Source: an uncultured Pelagibacteraceae bacterium | GTDB taxonomy: Bacteria; Pseudomonadota; Alphaproteobacteria; Pelagibacterales; Pelagibacteraceae | Length of the DNA stretch: 64,000 nucleotides | Direction of reading: 5' to 3' | Assembly (NCBI GenBank): GCA_902625945.1 | Contig: CACODG010000005.1 | Location: forward strand, 1-64,000 | Part shown: piece by piece, positions 52,690 to 62,625 of the stretch | Numbering within the stretch: position 1 is the first letter of the stretch | Layout: each line of letters starts with the position of its first letter | Translations under genes and position numbers: made by a program | Notes under the pieces: model-generated | Databases searched by the model: none | What the model was told of the DNA's origin: nothing | The model's input: the letters and a program-made list of their open reading frames with translations, nothing else

Positions 52690-54390
52690 ATGCCTATTTA
52701 TAAAATTCTTTTAAATTCTACAGGACGTATTTTATTTGTCACTTTTTTAATTTTTTTTTCCACACTTGAGGCCAAAAATTTAGATAAATATAACAAAGCT
52801 GATAAAATAGCTGATTATTTTACAGGGATATTGCTTTTAAATCAAAGTAAGTATGAAGACTCACTAAAACATTTGAGCAAACTTGATGGTTTAGAGGAAA
52901 CGCACGCAGCTTTTGCAAAAAAATACTTATATTCATTAGTTAATTCTGGGAATTTGAAAAAAGGATTTAGCTTTTCAAAGAAATTAGAGAAAGAAAAACA
53001 AGATAGTTTCGAGAGCAATTTGATAAGCGGACTATTTTTTCTTAAAAATTCAAAATTTAATACTTCAAAAGCGTATTTTTCTAAAGCAAAAGAGAGAAAT
53101 TCTGGATCTATATTAGATATCTATATTGCTAATACCTTGTACATTTGGTCAAACTTAAAAAATAGTGATTTAGATGAAGCTAAAAAAGCTTTGGATAATT
53201 TAGATAATAGATTTGAAAATCTTAAAAAAATACAAACGGCTTTTCTGAACTGTTATTTTGGAACAGATGAAACAGATATTCTTTTTAATGAACTTGTAAA
53301 AAATCAAAACACCGATTTTTCACGATACAATTATTTTTATGCAAAATTTTTAGAAAAATCTGGAAAAAAAGATAAAGCAAAAAAAATTGTTGAAACTTCT
53401 CTAGAGAGATTTCCCAGAAATATATTACTCAATCAATACAAAATTGATCTAAATAAACCTACAACCAATATTGATTTTGATTGTAAAAATGAAAAAGATG
53501 TTATTGCAGAATTACTTTACATAGCAGCAAACGCGTTATCATCTCAATCAATTTACTCTTTATCTAATTTCTATTTAAATTTATCAAAATATTTAAATGA
53601 GGATTTTCATGCTTTTGATACTTTAATGGCAGAAAATTTTTATAATATTGATGACTATTTTAGTGCAAAAAAAGTTTACAAAAGATTAAGAAACCAAGGA
53701 AGTGCTTTTAAATGGTACGCTGATAAACAAATTTCAAGAATTTTAATTTTAGAGGAAAAAAAAGAAAAGGCATTAAAGTTATTAAACGCTTCATATAACG
53801 AATTCAAAGGAAAAGGAGTTTATGAAATTTATGATTATGCTGAGTTTTTAAAAAATAATGAAAAGTTTGAACAGTCTATTGCATATTATTCTGAGATTTT
53901 AAAAAGGATTGATAAAAAGCACCCTCTTTTTCCAGAGGTAAGTGACAGTAGAGGAGTGGCTTATGAAAGAATTGGAAAATGGGATAACGCTGAAAAAGAT
54001 CTTCTTGCATCTTTAGAAGTAAGTCCGGATCAAGCTTATGTTATAAATTATCTCGCTTATTCATGGATAGAACAAGGAGTAAAAATTGAAAAATCTTTAA
54101 GTATGTTAGAAAAAGCTAACAGACTTAAGTCTAACGATCCTTATATTATTGACTCACTAGGCTGGGCTTTATTTAAACTTAAAAGATACACAGAGTCTAA
54201 AGACTATCTTCAATTAGCTGTGAAATTAATGCCGTCGGATCCAATAGTAAACGATCATTATGGTGATGTGCTTTGGAAAAATGGAGATGAAATTCAAGCA
54301 AGATATTATTGGAGTTATGTTCTAAATCTTGAAAAAGCGGAAAAGAATTTAAAAGAAAAAATTAAAAAAAAATTGATCAAAGGCCTATAA
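52690..54390 (+). CDS. TPR-repeat protein, probably exported
   Basis: N-terminal hydrophobic segment; repeats such as AYVINYLAYSWIEQGVKIEKSLSMLEKANRLKSNDPYIIDSLGWALFKLKRYTESKDYLQLAVKLMPSDPIVNDHYGDVLWKNG. Confidence 0.85.
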   Translation: MPIYKILLNSTGRILFVTFLIFFSTLEAKNLDKYNKADKIADYFTGILLLNQSKYEDSLKHLSKLDGLEETHAAFAKKYLYSLVNSGNLKKGFSFSKKLEKEKQDSFESNLISGLFFLKNSKFNTSKAYFSKAKERNSGSILDIYIANTLYIWSNLKNSDLDEAKKALDNLDNRFENLKKIQTAFLNCYFGTDETDILFNELVKNQNTDFSRYNYFYAKFLEKSGKKDKAKKIVETSLERFPRNILLNQYKIDLNKPTTNIDFDCKNEKDVIAELLYIAANALSSQSIYSLSNFYLNLSKYLNEDFHAFDTLMAENFYNIDDYFSAKKVYKRLRNQGSAFKWYADKQISRILILEEKKEKALKLLNASYNEFKGKGVYEIYDYAEFLKNNEKFEQSIAYYSEILKRIDKKHPLFPEVSDSRGVAYERIGKWDNAEKDLLASLEVSPDQAYVINYLAYSWIEQGVKIEKSLSMLEKANRLKSNDPYIIDSLGWALFKLKRYTESKDYLQLAVKLMPSDPIVNDHYGDVLWKNGDEIQARYYWSYVLNLEKAEKNLKEKIKKKLIKGL

Positions 54391-54393
54391 TCA

Positions 54394-55239
54394 ATGTTTT
54401 TAAAATCTTACGCAAAAATTAATTTATCTTTATCTGTCAACAAAAAATTAATGAACGGCTTTCATGATCTACAATCTATTTATTGTTTAATAGATTTATT
54501 TGATAAGATATGGATAAAAAAAATAAGTAAAAAAAATATTAATAATGATCAAGTTTTTTTTGAAGGGCCTTACTCAAAAAATCTTAATCATAGAAATAAC
54601 TCCTTATTGAAGTGTCTTATTATTTTGAGAAAACATAAACTAATTTCTAATTACTATTCAATAAAGGTATACAAAAAAATTCCCGTATATGCTGGTTTAG
54701 GAGGAGGCACAAGTAATGCAGCTACAATATTAAGGTATTTAGTCAAAAAAAAAATTAGAAAAAAATTATTTACCCAAATTATTAAATATATTGGATCAGA
54801 CCTAATACTCTTCTTTCAAAATCAAGGTTTTCTTCATAATCTTAAAAAAGTTATTAAGCTTGATAAAAAATATAATTTACATTTTTTATTAGTTAATCCA
54901 AAGTTTAAATGTTCTACAAAAGAAATTTTTTCAAAAGTGAGAAAATATACTCGAAAGAAGAAATTGCCGCAGGGAGTATTCAAAAAAAAAAGCAAATTTG
55001 TTAAATACCTGATGAATTCTAACAACGATTTACAATCAATTGTTGAAAAAAAATATCCTGTAATAAAAAAACTTTTAAAAGACATTAGTATGTTTAAAGG
55101 CTGTTATTTATCAAGAATGACAGGTTCTGGTTCTACTTGTTATGGTTTTTTTACCGATAAAAATAGCTCAAAAAATGCTTTAAAATATCTAAGAAAAAAA
55201 TACCCTAAATTTTCATTTTCAATTGCAAAAACTATTTAA
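54394..55239 (+). CDS. ispE: 4-diphosphocytidyl-2-C-methyl-D-erythritol kinase
   Basis: LKSYAKINLSLSVNKKLMNGFHDLQSIY, IPVYAGLGGGTSNAATILRYL, CYLSRMTGSGSTCYGFF. Confidence 0.92.
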   Translation: MFLKSYAKINLSLSVNKKLMNGFHDLQSIYCLIDLFDKIWIKKISKKNINNDQVFFEGPYSKNLNHRNNSLLKCLIILRKHKLISNYYSIKVYKKIPVYAGLGGGTSNAATILRYLVKKKIRKKLFTQIIKYIGSDLILFFQNQGFLHNLKKVIKLDKKYNLHFLLVNPKFKCSTKEIFSKVRKYTRKKKLPQGVFKKKSKFVKYLMNSNNDLQSIVEKKYPVIKKLLKDISMFKGCYLSRMTGSGSTCYGFFTDKNSSKNALKYLRKKYPKFSFSIAKTI

Positions 55240-55274
55240 ATTTATTTATTTATGATATATCAGTCATCTGTAAA

Positions 55275-55348
55275 TGGGGCATAGCCAAGCGGTAAGGCAG
55301 CGGTTTTTGATACCGCCATCCTAGGTTCGAATCCTAGTGCCCCAGCCA
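55275..55348 (+). tRNA. tRNA-Gln (anticodon TTG), CCA encoded
   Basis: TGGGGCA...TGCCCCA acceptor, anticodon arm GCGGT-TTTTGAT-ACCGC, T arm CTAGG-TTCGAAT-CCTAG, GCCA 3' end. Confidence 0.95.
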
Positions 55349-55355
55349 TAGTTAT

Positions 55356-56618
55356 ATGCTTAGTCAAAGTCTTAATTTTATAGAAAAACTCAAAAGAACC
55401 TTTTTTCCTTTTTATAAAAATAAAGATTTAAAATTTATTTTTAAAACATTACAAGATGGAATTCCTGAGGAAAAAATAGTTGCTAGATTTGTAGGAGGAT
55501 GTGTAAGAAAATATCTATCTAATGAAAAAATAGATGATATTGATATTGCTTCAATTTTAACATCAGATCAAATTAAAGAAAAATTTAAAAACACAAGCCT
55601 TAAAGTGATTGATACAGGCATAAAACACGGAACCGTAACAGTAGTATCAAATAATCAAAAAGTAGAAATAACGACATTAAGAAAAGACGTCAAAACAGAT
55701 GGAAGGCATGCCGAGGTGGAGTATACGGATGATTGGAAAAAAGATTCAGAGAGAAGAGATTTTACTATTAACGCAATCTATTTGGATATAAATGGAAAAA
55801 TTTTTGACCCGCAAAAGGGCAAAGATGATCTTAAAAATAATAATGTTAAATTTATTGGCGATCCCCAAAAAAGAATTGAGGAAGACTATCTTAGAATTAT
55901 CAGATTTATTAGATTTAAAATTATGTATGATATTAATGTAGAACCTTCCACAAGTGATGCTATTAAACAAAATTTAGACGGTATCAAAAAAATTTCTAGA
56001 GAAAGAATTCTTATTGAGCTGCTTAAAATTTTAAGTCTTAAAAATTTTTTACAAATTAATCAAAGTAAAAATTTGAAAGAAATATTTTCAATGATATTTC
56101 CTGAATTTTTATACCTGGATAGATTAGAACGACTTAAAAAAGTATATGACCAATCAGAACTGAATAGAGATATTTTGCTTGGGGTATTATTAATTGATGA
56201 TAAAGAGAATCAAGAATATTTTTTACATAAGTATAAACCCTCAAATAAAATTAAGGAGATACTTGAAAAATTTAGTAAAAATTTACTAAAAATTAAAAAT
56301 GATCGAGATTTTTTCGAAAAAGATTTAATAAAAAATGTTTATTTAAATGGTAAAAATCATCTAATTGCACTAAATTTAATAAATTTTTCAATGAGTACAA
56401 AAGTAAAATCTTACGATTTTACAAAAAATTTGAACAAAATTTTAAAAATCAAAGTTCCTTTGTTTCCAATAGATGGTAAGCTTTTAAAGCAAAGAGGCAT
56501 GAAAGAAGGACAGACTATAGGAAAAGTTTTAAAAATATTAGAAAAAGAATGGATGAATAATAATTTTAAAATTTCAGATCAAAGAGTAAATGAATTAATT
56601 CAAATTAATTCAAATTAA
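55356..56618 (+). CDS. CCA-adding tRNA nucleotidyltransferase / poly(A) polymerase family
   Basis: ARFVGGCVRKYLSNEKIDDIDIAS, TLRKDVKTDGRHAEVEYTDDWKKDSERRDFTINAIYLDINGKIFDPQKGKDDL, RIEEDYLRIIRFIRF. Confidence 0.93.
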   Translation: MLSQSLNFIEKLKRTFFPFYKNKDLKFIFKTLQDGIPEEKIVARFVGGCVRKYLSNEKIDDIDIASILTSDQIKEKFKNTSLKVIDTGIKHGTVTVVSNNQKVEITTLRKDVKTDGRHAEVEYTDDWKKDSERRDFTINAIYLDINGKIFDPQKGKDDLKNNNVKFIGDPQKRIEEDYLRIIRFIRFKIMYDINVEPSTSDAIKQNLDGIKKISRERILIELLKILSLKNFLQINQSKNLKEIFSMIFPEFLYLDRLERLKKVYDQSELNRDILLGVLLIDDKENQEYFLHKYKPSNKIKEILEKFSKNLLKIKNDRDFFEKDLIKNVYLNGKNHLIALNLINFSMSTKVKSYDFTKNLNKILKIKVPLFPIDGKLLKQRGMKEGQTIGKVLKILEKEWMNNNFKISDQRVNELIQINSN

Positions 56619-57091
56619 ACGTACTCAACTTCTAAAATTTCAAAATTCCTTTCTCCAGAAGGAGTATTTACACTTATCATTTCACCTTTATTTTTACCTA
56701 TTAAAGCTCTTCCAATAGGACTTTTGAAAAAAATTAAATTTTTCTTAATATCTGCTTCGTCTTGACCAACTAATCTATATGAAATTTTTTTATCTGTTTC
56801 TAGGTCTTGAACTTTCACTGTAGATCCAAAAATTACTTTTCCATTATTTTCAATTTTTGTTACATCAATTACATTCGCCCTTGCAATTATATCATTTATA
56901 GCAATCACACGACTTTCAATTAAAGCTTGTTGCTCTTTTGCAGCGTGATATTCAGCATTCTCTTTTAAATCTCCATGGGATCTTGCTTCAGCTATTGCTT
57001 CAACTATTTTAGGCCTTTGAATATTTTTTAAATCTTCTAATTCTGACTTTAAATTCTGAAGACCATTTACTGTAATTGGTTCTTTTTCCAT
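56615..57091 (-). CDS. greA: Transcription elongation factor GreA
   Basis: EKEPITVNGLQNLKSELEDLKNIQRPKIVEAIAEARSHGDLKENAEYHAAKEQQ; SPIGRALIGKNKGE. Confidence 0.96.
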   Translation of the reverse strand: MEKEPITVNGLQNLKSELEDLKNIQRPKIVEAIAEARSHGDLKENAEYHAAKEQQALIESRVIAINDIIARANVIDVTKIENNGKVIFGSTVKVQDLETDKKISYRLVGQDEADIKKNLIFFKSPIGRALIGKNKGEMISVNTPSGERNFEILEVEYV

Positions 57092-57093
57092 AA

Positions 57094-57918
57094 TTATTTC
57101 CACTTTGCTTCAGGAGGAAGTGACATCAATATTGAGTCAATATTTCCTCCAGAGTTTAATCCAAATCTTGTACCTCTGTCATATAAAAGATTGAACTCTA
57201 CATATCTCCCGCGCTTAAACAGCTGTTTTTCTTTATCTTTTTTTGTCCACTTAAATTTTTCTTTTCTCTTAATAATTTTTTTCGAAATGTTGATAAAAGA
57301 GAGACCAAGTTCTCTCACAAATCTAAAATTTTTAATCCAATCTTTAGTTTCATAGTCAAAGAAAATACCTCCTATTCCTCTAGCTTCACCTCTATGCGGT
57401 AAATAAAAATATTCATCACACCATTTTTTATATTTTTTATAATTTTTATTATTTTGAGCACAAATTTTTTTTAAATCATTATGTACCATCTTTTTTTCTA
57501 TATTATCCTCAAAACTCGGGGTTACGTCTATGCCTCCACCAAACCATTCTTTAGACGTTACTATAAACCTAGTATTAAAATGTATTGCAGGAATCTTTGG
57601 ATTTCTCATATGGGCAACAACAGAAACACCCGATGCCCAATATCCACCTTTTCTTTCTGCTCCCAGGATTTTCGATCTAAATTTTTTAGGAAAAACTCCT
57701 GACACAGTAGATTTGTTAACACCAACTTTATCAAATATTTTACCTTTTGATAACAGGTATGAAGTCCCTCCTCCTTCATTTTTTTTACTTTTAGTCCAAT
57801 CTCTTTTTAAAAATTTCACTTTGTTTTTTTCAAGAAACTCAAATTCTTTACAAATTTGACTTTGTAAATAAGAAAACCAACTATCGGTCATTTTTTTTTT
57901 GAAATCAATTGAATTCAT
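57094..57918 (-). CDS. hemF: Oxygen-dependent coproporphyrinogen III oxidase
   Basis: GGGTSYLLSKGKIFDKVGVNKSTVSG, NPKIPAIHFNTRFI, WFGGGIDVTPSF, YLPHRGEARGIGGIFFD, GRYVEFNLLYDRGTRFGLNSGGNIDSILMSLPPEAKW. Confidence 0.97.
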   Translation of the reverse strand: MNSIDFKKKMTDSWFSYLQSQICKEFEFLEKNKVKFLKRDWTKSKKNEGGGTSYLLSKGKIFDKVGVNKSTVSGVFPKKFRSKILGAERKGGYWASGVSVVAHMRNPKIPAIHFNTRFIVTSKEWFGGGIDVTPSFEDNIEKKMVHNDLKKICAQNNKNYKKYKKWCDEYFYLPHRGEARGIGGIFFDYETKDWIKNFRFVRELGLSFINISKKIIKRKEKFKWTKKDKEKQLFKRGRYVEFNLLYDRGTRFGLNSGGNIDSILMSLPPEAKWK

Positions 57919-58364
57919 TTTAGCAAATTATTCTGCCTTAAAGCCTCAGCAGCGATTATAGCTACACTCATAGCTACATTTAGTGATCTAGTTTTTTTAT
58001 TCATTGGAACTTTGATTTTGTTTTTTAATATTTGATGTACCTCCTTTGGTACCCCTGCACTCTCTTTACCAAATAAAAGCATATCATTTTTTTTAAATTT
58101 AAACTTATAATATTTTTTTTTTGCTTTTGTTGTCATTAAAACTACTCTAGATTTTTTATATTTTCTTAAAAATGACTTGAAGTCATTATGGCGTATAACT
58201 TCACATAAACCTTCATAATCCATAACAACTCTTTTAAACCTTCTATCATTTAAATTAAACCCACATGGTTCTATCAAGTGAATTTTCAAATTTAGGCAAG
58301 CACCCAATCTGATTATTGCCGCCGTATTTTGAGGGATATCAGGTTTGTAAAGAACTATGTGCAT
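57915..58364 (-). CDS. trmL: tRNA (cytidine/uridine-2'-O-)-methyltransferase, TrmL-like SPOUT
   Basis: MHIVLYKPDIPQNTAAIIRLGACLNLKIHLIEPCGF, LLFGKESAGVPKEVHQ, SLNVAMSVAIIAAEALRQ. Confidence 0.9.
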   Translation of the reverse strand: MHIVLYKPDIPQNTAAIIRLGACLNLKIHLIEPCGFNLNDRRFKRVVMDYEGLCEVIRHNDFKSFLRKYKKSRVVLMTTKAKKKYYKFKFKKNDMLLFGKESAGVPKEVHQILKNKIKVPMNKKTRSLNVAMSVAIIAAEALRQNNLLK

Positions 58365-58453
58365 TATTTGAGCATAATTTATGTGTCATTCTGACCCTAG
58401 AAATTTTTATAATATGGTTTTATTTAATAATTACATTATAAGCACTTACATAA

Positions 58454-58975
58454 ATGAGCAAAGAAGAAAAAAAAGTTAATCGGAGAGATTTTATATTTAC
58501 AGCTAGTTATACGGTAGGAGCGGTAGGAATAGGGGCAGTTATTTGGCCAATGATTGATCAAATGAATCCTGATAAAGCTCAACAAGCTTTAGCCACTACA
58601 GAAGTTGACATTAGTAGCATAGAACCTGGTAAGTCCATTACTGTTTTATGGAGAGGTAAGCCAATATTTATAAAAAAAAGGACTTCAGAAGAAATAGCTG
58701 AGGCTAGGGCGGTAAAATTGGACGATTTGCCTGATCCTCAAAAAGATGAAGATAGAGTAAAAGAGGGTAAAGATGAATGGTTAGTCATGTTAGGAGTTTG
58801 TACACATCTTGGATGTGTCCCTTTAAAAGATAAAGGAGACTTCAATGGTTGGTTTTGTCCTTGTCATGGTTCACATTACGATGTATCAGGCAGAATAAGA
58901 AAAGGACCAGCTCCAACAAACATGGAAATACCAAAGTTTGAATTTGTAGACAGTAATACGATTAAGATTGGTTAA
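58454..58975 (+). CDS. petA: Ubiquinol-cytochrome c reductase Rieske iron-sulfur subunit
   Basis: Tat-like [25 protein letters not shown] and CPCHGSHYD. Confidence 0.97.
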   Translation: MSKEEKKVNRRDFIFTASYTVGAVGIGAVIWPMIDQMNPDKAQQALATTEVDISSIEPGKSITVLWRGKPIFIKKRTSEEIAEARAVKLDDLPDPQKDEDRVKEGKDEWLVMLGVCTHLGCVPLKDKGDFNGWFCPCHGSHYDVSGRIRKGPAPTNMEIPKFEFVDSNTIKIG

Positions 58976-60242
58976 AAAAATTATGAGTGAGCAAGAATAT
59001 ACACCGAAATCTAAAGCCGGAAAATGGTTTAACGATCGTTTGCCATTGCTTACTCTTGGAGCACATCTTACAGATTACCCAACACCTAAAAATCTAAATT
59101 ATTGGTGGACCTTTGGTGGAATTTTAACTTTTTGTTTAATCACTCAAATAGTTACAGGAATTGTTTTAGCAATGCATTACGTCGCTCATGCTGATTTAGC
59201 TTTTGCGAGTGTAGAACACATAATGAGAGATGTAAATTATGGTTGGTTAATAAGATATATTCACAGCAATGGTGCATCTATGTTTTTCCTAGCAGTTTAT
59301 ATTCATATTTTTAGGTCTTTATTTTATGGATCATATAAATCACCAAGAGAAGTAATTTGGATAATTGGTTTGATGATTTATTTATTAATGATGGCTGCAG
59401 CTTTTATGGGTTATGTTTTGCCTTGGGGTCAAATGAGTTTCTGGGGCGCTACAGTAATAACTAATTTATTTAGTGCGATCCCACTAGTTGGAGATAGTAT
59501 AACAACTTGGTTATGGGGAGCATATTCTGTAGATAATCCAACACTAAATAGATTCTTTAGTTTACATTATTTAATTCCATTTTTGATTTTAGGATTAGTA
59601 GTTTTACACATTTGGGCTTTACATGTTCCAGGAAATAATAACCCTGTAGGTATTGATATAAAGAAACCGTCTAAAGATACAGTGCCATTTCATCCTTATA
59701 TTACAATTAAAGACGCTTTTGCACTTTTAGTTTTTATGATCATATTTGCTGGATTTGTATTCTTCACTCCTAATGTTTTGGGACACTCAGACAATTACAT
59801 ACCCGCTAATCCGTTAGTTACACCTGCACACATAGTACCTGAATGGTATTTATTACCATTTTACGCAATTTTAAGATCTGTCCCTGATAAATTAGGTGGT
59901 GTAATTTTAATGTTCAGTGCAATTTTTATTTTATTTGTCCTACCTTGGTTAGATACATCAAAAGTTAGATCGGCTGTTTTTAGACCGATTTATAGACAGT
60001 TCTTTTGGATATTAGTAATAGACGTTCTAATGCTTGGTTATGTTGGTGCGATGCCAGCTGAAGGAATTTACTTAGTATTAGCTAGAGTGGGAACTATTTA
60101 TTACTTCTTACATTTTATAGTAGTCATGCCTGTTGTCGGTTATTTGGAAAAAACAGATCCGATTCCTATGAGCATATCTGAGCCAGTATTAACTGGAGGA
60201 ACAGAACCATCTTTAGCTAGGAAGGTTAATGATAAAGTCTAA
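58968..60242 (+). CDS. petB: Cytochrome b of bc1 complex
   Basis: [68 protein letters not shown]. Confidence 0.97.
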   Translation: MVKKIMSEQEYTPKSKAGKWFNDRLPLLTLGAHLTDYPTPKNLNYWWTFGGILTFCLITQIVTGIVLAMHYVAHADLAFASVEHIMRDVNYGWLIRYIHSNGASMFFLAVYIHIFRSLFYGSYKSPREVIWIIGLMIYLLMMAAAFMGYVLPWGQMSFWGATVITNLFSAIPLVGDSITTWLWGAYSVDNPTLNRFFSLHYLIPFLILGLVVLHIWALHVPGNNNPVGIDIKKPSKDTVPFHPYITIKDAFALLVFMIIFAGFVFFTPNVLGHSDNYIPANPLVTPAHIVPEWYLLPFYAILRSVPDKLGGVILMFSAIFILFVLPWLDTSKVRSAVFRPIYRQFFWILVIDVLMLGYVGAMPAEGIYLVLARVGTIYYFLHFIVVMPVVGYLEKTDPIPMSISEPVLTGGTEPSLARKVNDKV

Positions 60243-61011
60243 TATAAAACTACTCTTTTTATCTTTTTTGTTACTTATCTCACTTAGACCACTACAAAGT
60301 GCTGAAATGATCGATCCAATTAAAGTGGATTGGAGTTTTAAAGGTTTAACAGGAACTTTTGATAGAGCCTCATTACAGAGGGGTTTTCAAGTATATAAAG
60401 AAGTCTGTGCTTCTTGTCATTCAATGCAATACCTTAGCTATAGAAATCTAGGAGAACCTGGTGGACCTGAGTTTTCAGAACAAGAGGTAAAAGCTATTGC
60501 AGCTAGTTTCGAAATAGAGGATGGTCCAGACTCTCAAGGAGAAATGTTTACTCGACCAGGAAAACCTTCAGATAAATTTAAGAGCCCATACCCTAATGTT
60601 CAGGCAGCAACAGCTGCCAATGGTGGGGCATACCCGCCTGATATGTCAGTTTTAGTCAAAGCAAGAAAAGGAGGAGCTAATTACATTTATTCAGTTCTTG
60701 TTGGTTATGAAGACCCTCCTGCAGGTGTTACTCTTGATGATGGTGTTTATTACAATAAATATATGGCCGGTAATAAGATTAAAATGCCAAATAATTTAAT
60801 GGATGGTTTAGTTGAATATGCAGATGGCACGGAGTCTACGGTTGATCAAATGGCTAAAGATGTAACAACTTTTTTGGCTTGGGCCGCAGAGCCAGAATTA
60901 GAGGAAAGACATAGAACTGGCGTTAAAGTAATTATTTACTTAATTCTTTTAACTATTCTTGTTTATTTAAGCATGAAAAAAATTTGGTCAAGGGTTGACT
61001 CTGAAGTATAA
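60229..61011 (+). CDS. petC: Cytochrome c1
   Basis: Signal peptide; [33 protein letters not shown]-terminal TM. Confidence 0.95.
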   Translation: MIKSNIKLLFLSFLLLISLRPLQSAEMIDPIKVDWSFKGLTGTFDRASLQRGFQVYKEVCASCHSMQYLSYRNLGEPGGPEFSEQEVKAIAASFEIEDGPDSQGEMFTRPGKPSDKFKSPYPNVQAATAANGGAYPPDMSVLVKARKGGANYIYSVLVGYEDPPAGVTLDDGVYYNKYMAGNKIKMPNNLMDGLVEYADGTESTVDQMAKDVTTFLAWAAEPELEERHRTGVKVIIYLILLTILVYLSMKKIWSRVDSEV

Positions 61012-62058
61012 AACATCTCCATCTTTAACAATATAGTCTTTACCCTCAATTCTAAGTTTACCGTTTTCTTTACATTTTTCAGCACTACCGTATTTTATAA
61101 AATCTTCACAGGTAATAGTTTCTGCTCGTATAAAATTTTTTTCGAAATCTGTGTGAATTACACTGGCTGCCTTAGGAGCTGTTGTATTTTTTTTTATAGT
61201 CCAAGCTCGACTTTCTTCCGGACCAGAAGTAAAAAAAGTATCCAATTTTAAAAGATCATAACCTTCTTTAATAAGTTTATTTATACCAGTTTTATGCAGC
61301 CCAATATCTTGCATAAACATTTCTTTTTCTTTTTTATCTAACCCTGAAAGTTGGTCTTCTATATCAGCACAAATATTAATAACTTTTTCATTTGGATATT
61401 TATCTTTTACCTGATTAGTATATGAATTACCTTTGGATAGATCGTTTTCACCTACATTACAAACAATTATTCTTGGTTTAATACTCAGCAAACCAATACT
61501 TGTGAGAAATTTTTCTTCATCATAGTTGTTAATTTCTACCTCTTTTCCACGATCAAGATTTTTAGTTATTTTCTCTAAAATTTTGATTTCCTTTTCATTA
61601 AGTAATTTTTTTTTGCCTTTTTCTAATTTCTTATGAACAATATCTAAATCAGAGAGAATTATTTCTGTTTTTATGGTTTCTAAATCATCTATGGGATTAA
61701 TCTTTGAATTTACATGGGTAATTTTTTCAGACTCAAAACACCTTACCAAATGTATTATTGCATCAACTTCTCTTATATGGGATAAGAATTTATTACCTAA
61801 TCCCTCACCTTTTGAGGCTCCCTTTACCAAGCCAGCAATATCAACAAACGTAATATTTGTATAAATTTTTTTTTTTGAGTTAGAAAGAGAGGTTAATTTA
61901 TCAAGTCTTTCATCTACTACATCTACAATGCCAATATTAGGGTCAATAGTGCAAAAAGGAAAGTTAGCAGCTTCAGCATTTTTAGAAGCAGTTAATGCAT
62001 TAAACAATGTTGACTTACCGACATTTGGCAGTCCAACTATTCCACATTTAAATCCCAT
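60988..62058 (-). CDS. ychF: Redox-regulated ATPase YchF (Obg-like)
   Basis: KCGIVGLPNVGKSTLFNALTAS, NFPFCTIDPNIGIVDVVDERL, GASKGEGLGNKFLSHIREVDAIIHLVRCFE. Confidence 0.97.
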   Translation of the reverse strand: MGFKCGIVGLPNVGKSTLFNALTASKNAEAANFPFCTIDPNIGIVDVVDERLDKLTSLSNSKKKIYTNITFVDIAGLVKGASKGEGLGNKFLSHIREVDAIIHLVRCFESEKITHVNSKINPIDDLETIKTEIILSDLDIVHKKLEKGKKKLLNEKEIKILEKITKNLDRGKEVEINNYDEEKFLTSIGLLSIKPRIIVCNVGENDLSKGNSYTNQVKDKYPNEKVINICADIEDQLSGLDKKEKEMFMQDIGLHKTGINKLIKEGYDLLKLDTFFTSGPEESRAWTIKKNTTAPKAASVIHTDFEKNFIRAETITCEDFIKYGSAEKCKENGKLRIEGKDYIVKDGDVLYFRVNP

Positions 62059-62620
62059 TAAGATTTTGATTAACTTTGCTTGAAAATAAATCTATCTTTT
62101 TATCAATAAGTGTAGGTATTTGTTTTACTATATTCTCAGTAATTTCTTTTATTTTCTCTTCTTCATCTTCTTTGAAATCCTCTAGAACGTGATTATTAAC
62201 CTTTTTTTTTTGCTTTGGATGACCTATTCCAATTCTAACTCTTGAATAATCTTTACCAATAAATTTATCAATTGACTCGATACCATTATGACCTGCGCTG
62301 CTACCTCCGAATTTCGCCTTGATCTTTCCAAAATCAATATCCATATCGTCATGAAAAACTATTACATCTTTCGCATCTATTTTAAAGTAATCAATCAATT
62401 CTTTAATAGCAGTTCCAGAATTATTCATAAACGTTAATGGTTTGATTGCATAAATTTTCTTCTCATCAATGTTACCAGTTGTAAGCAGTCCTTTAAATTT
62501 TGGTTTCTGTTTTGAAAGTTTAAAATGTAGGTTTATGGCGTCTATAATTTTAAAGCCTATATTGTGTCTGGTATTTGTATAATTAGAACCTGGATTTCCT
62601 AATCCAACTAGTAGAAGCAT
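62048..62620 (-). CDS. pth: Peptidyl-tRNA hydrolase
   Basis: LLVGLGNPGSNYTNTRHNIGF, KPLTFMNNSGTAI, VFHDDMDIDFGKIKAKFGGSSAGHNGIESI, YSRVRIGIGHP. Confidence 0.96.
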   Translation of the reverse strand: MLLLVGLGNPGSNYTNTRHNIGFKIIDAINLHFKLSKQKPKFKGLLTTGNIDEKKIYAIKPLTFMNNSGTAIKELIDYFKIDAKDVIVFHDDMDIDFGKIKAKFGGSSAGHNGIESIDKFIGKDYSRVRIGIGHPKQKKKVNNHVLEDFKEDEEEKIKEITENIVKQIPTLIDKKIDLFSSKVNQNLNGI

Positions 62621-62625
62621 ATTAA

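Noticed and set aside
57481-57859. Plus-strand ORFs opposite hemF
   Set aside because: Antisense of a well-supported coding region; no family resemblance
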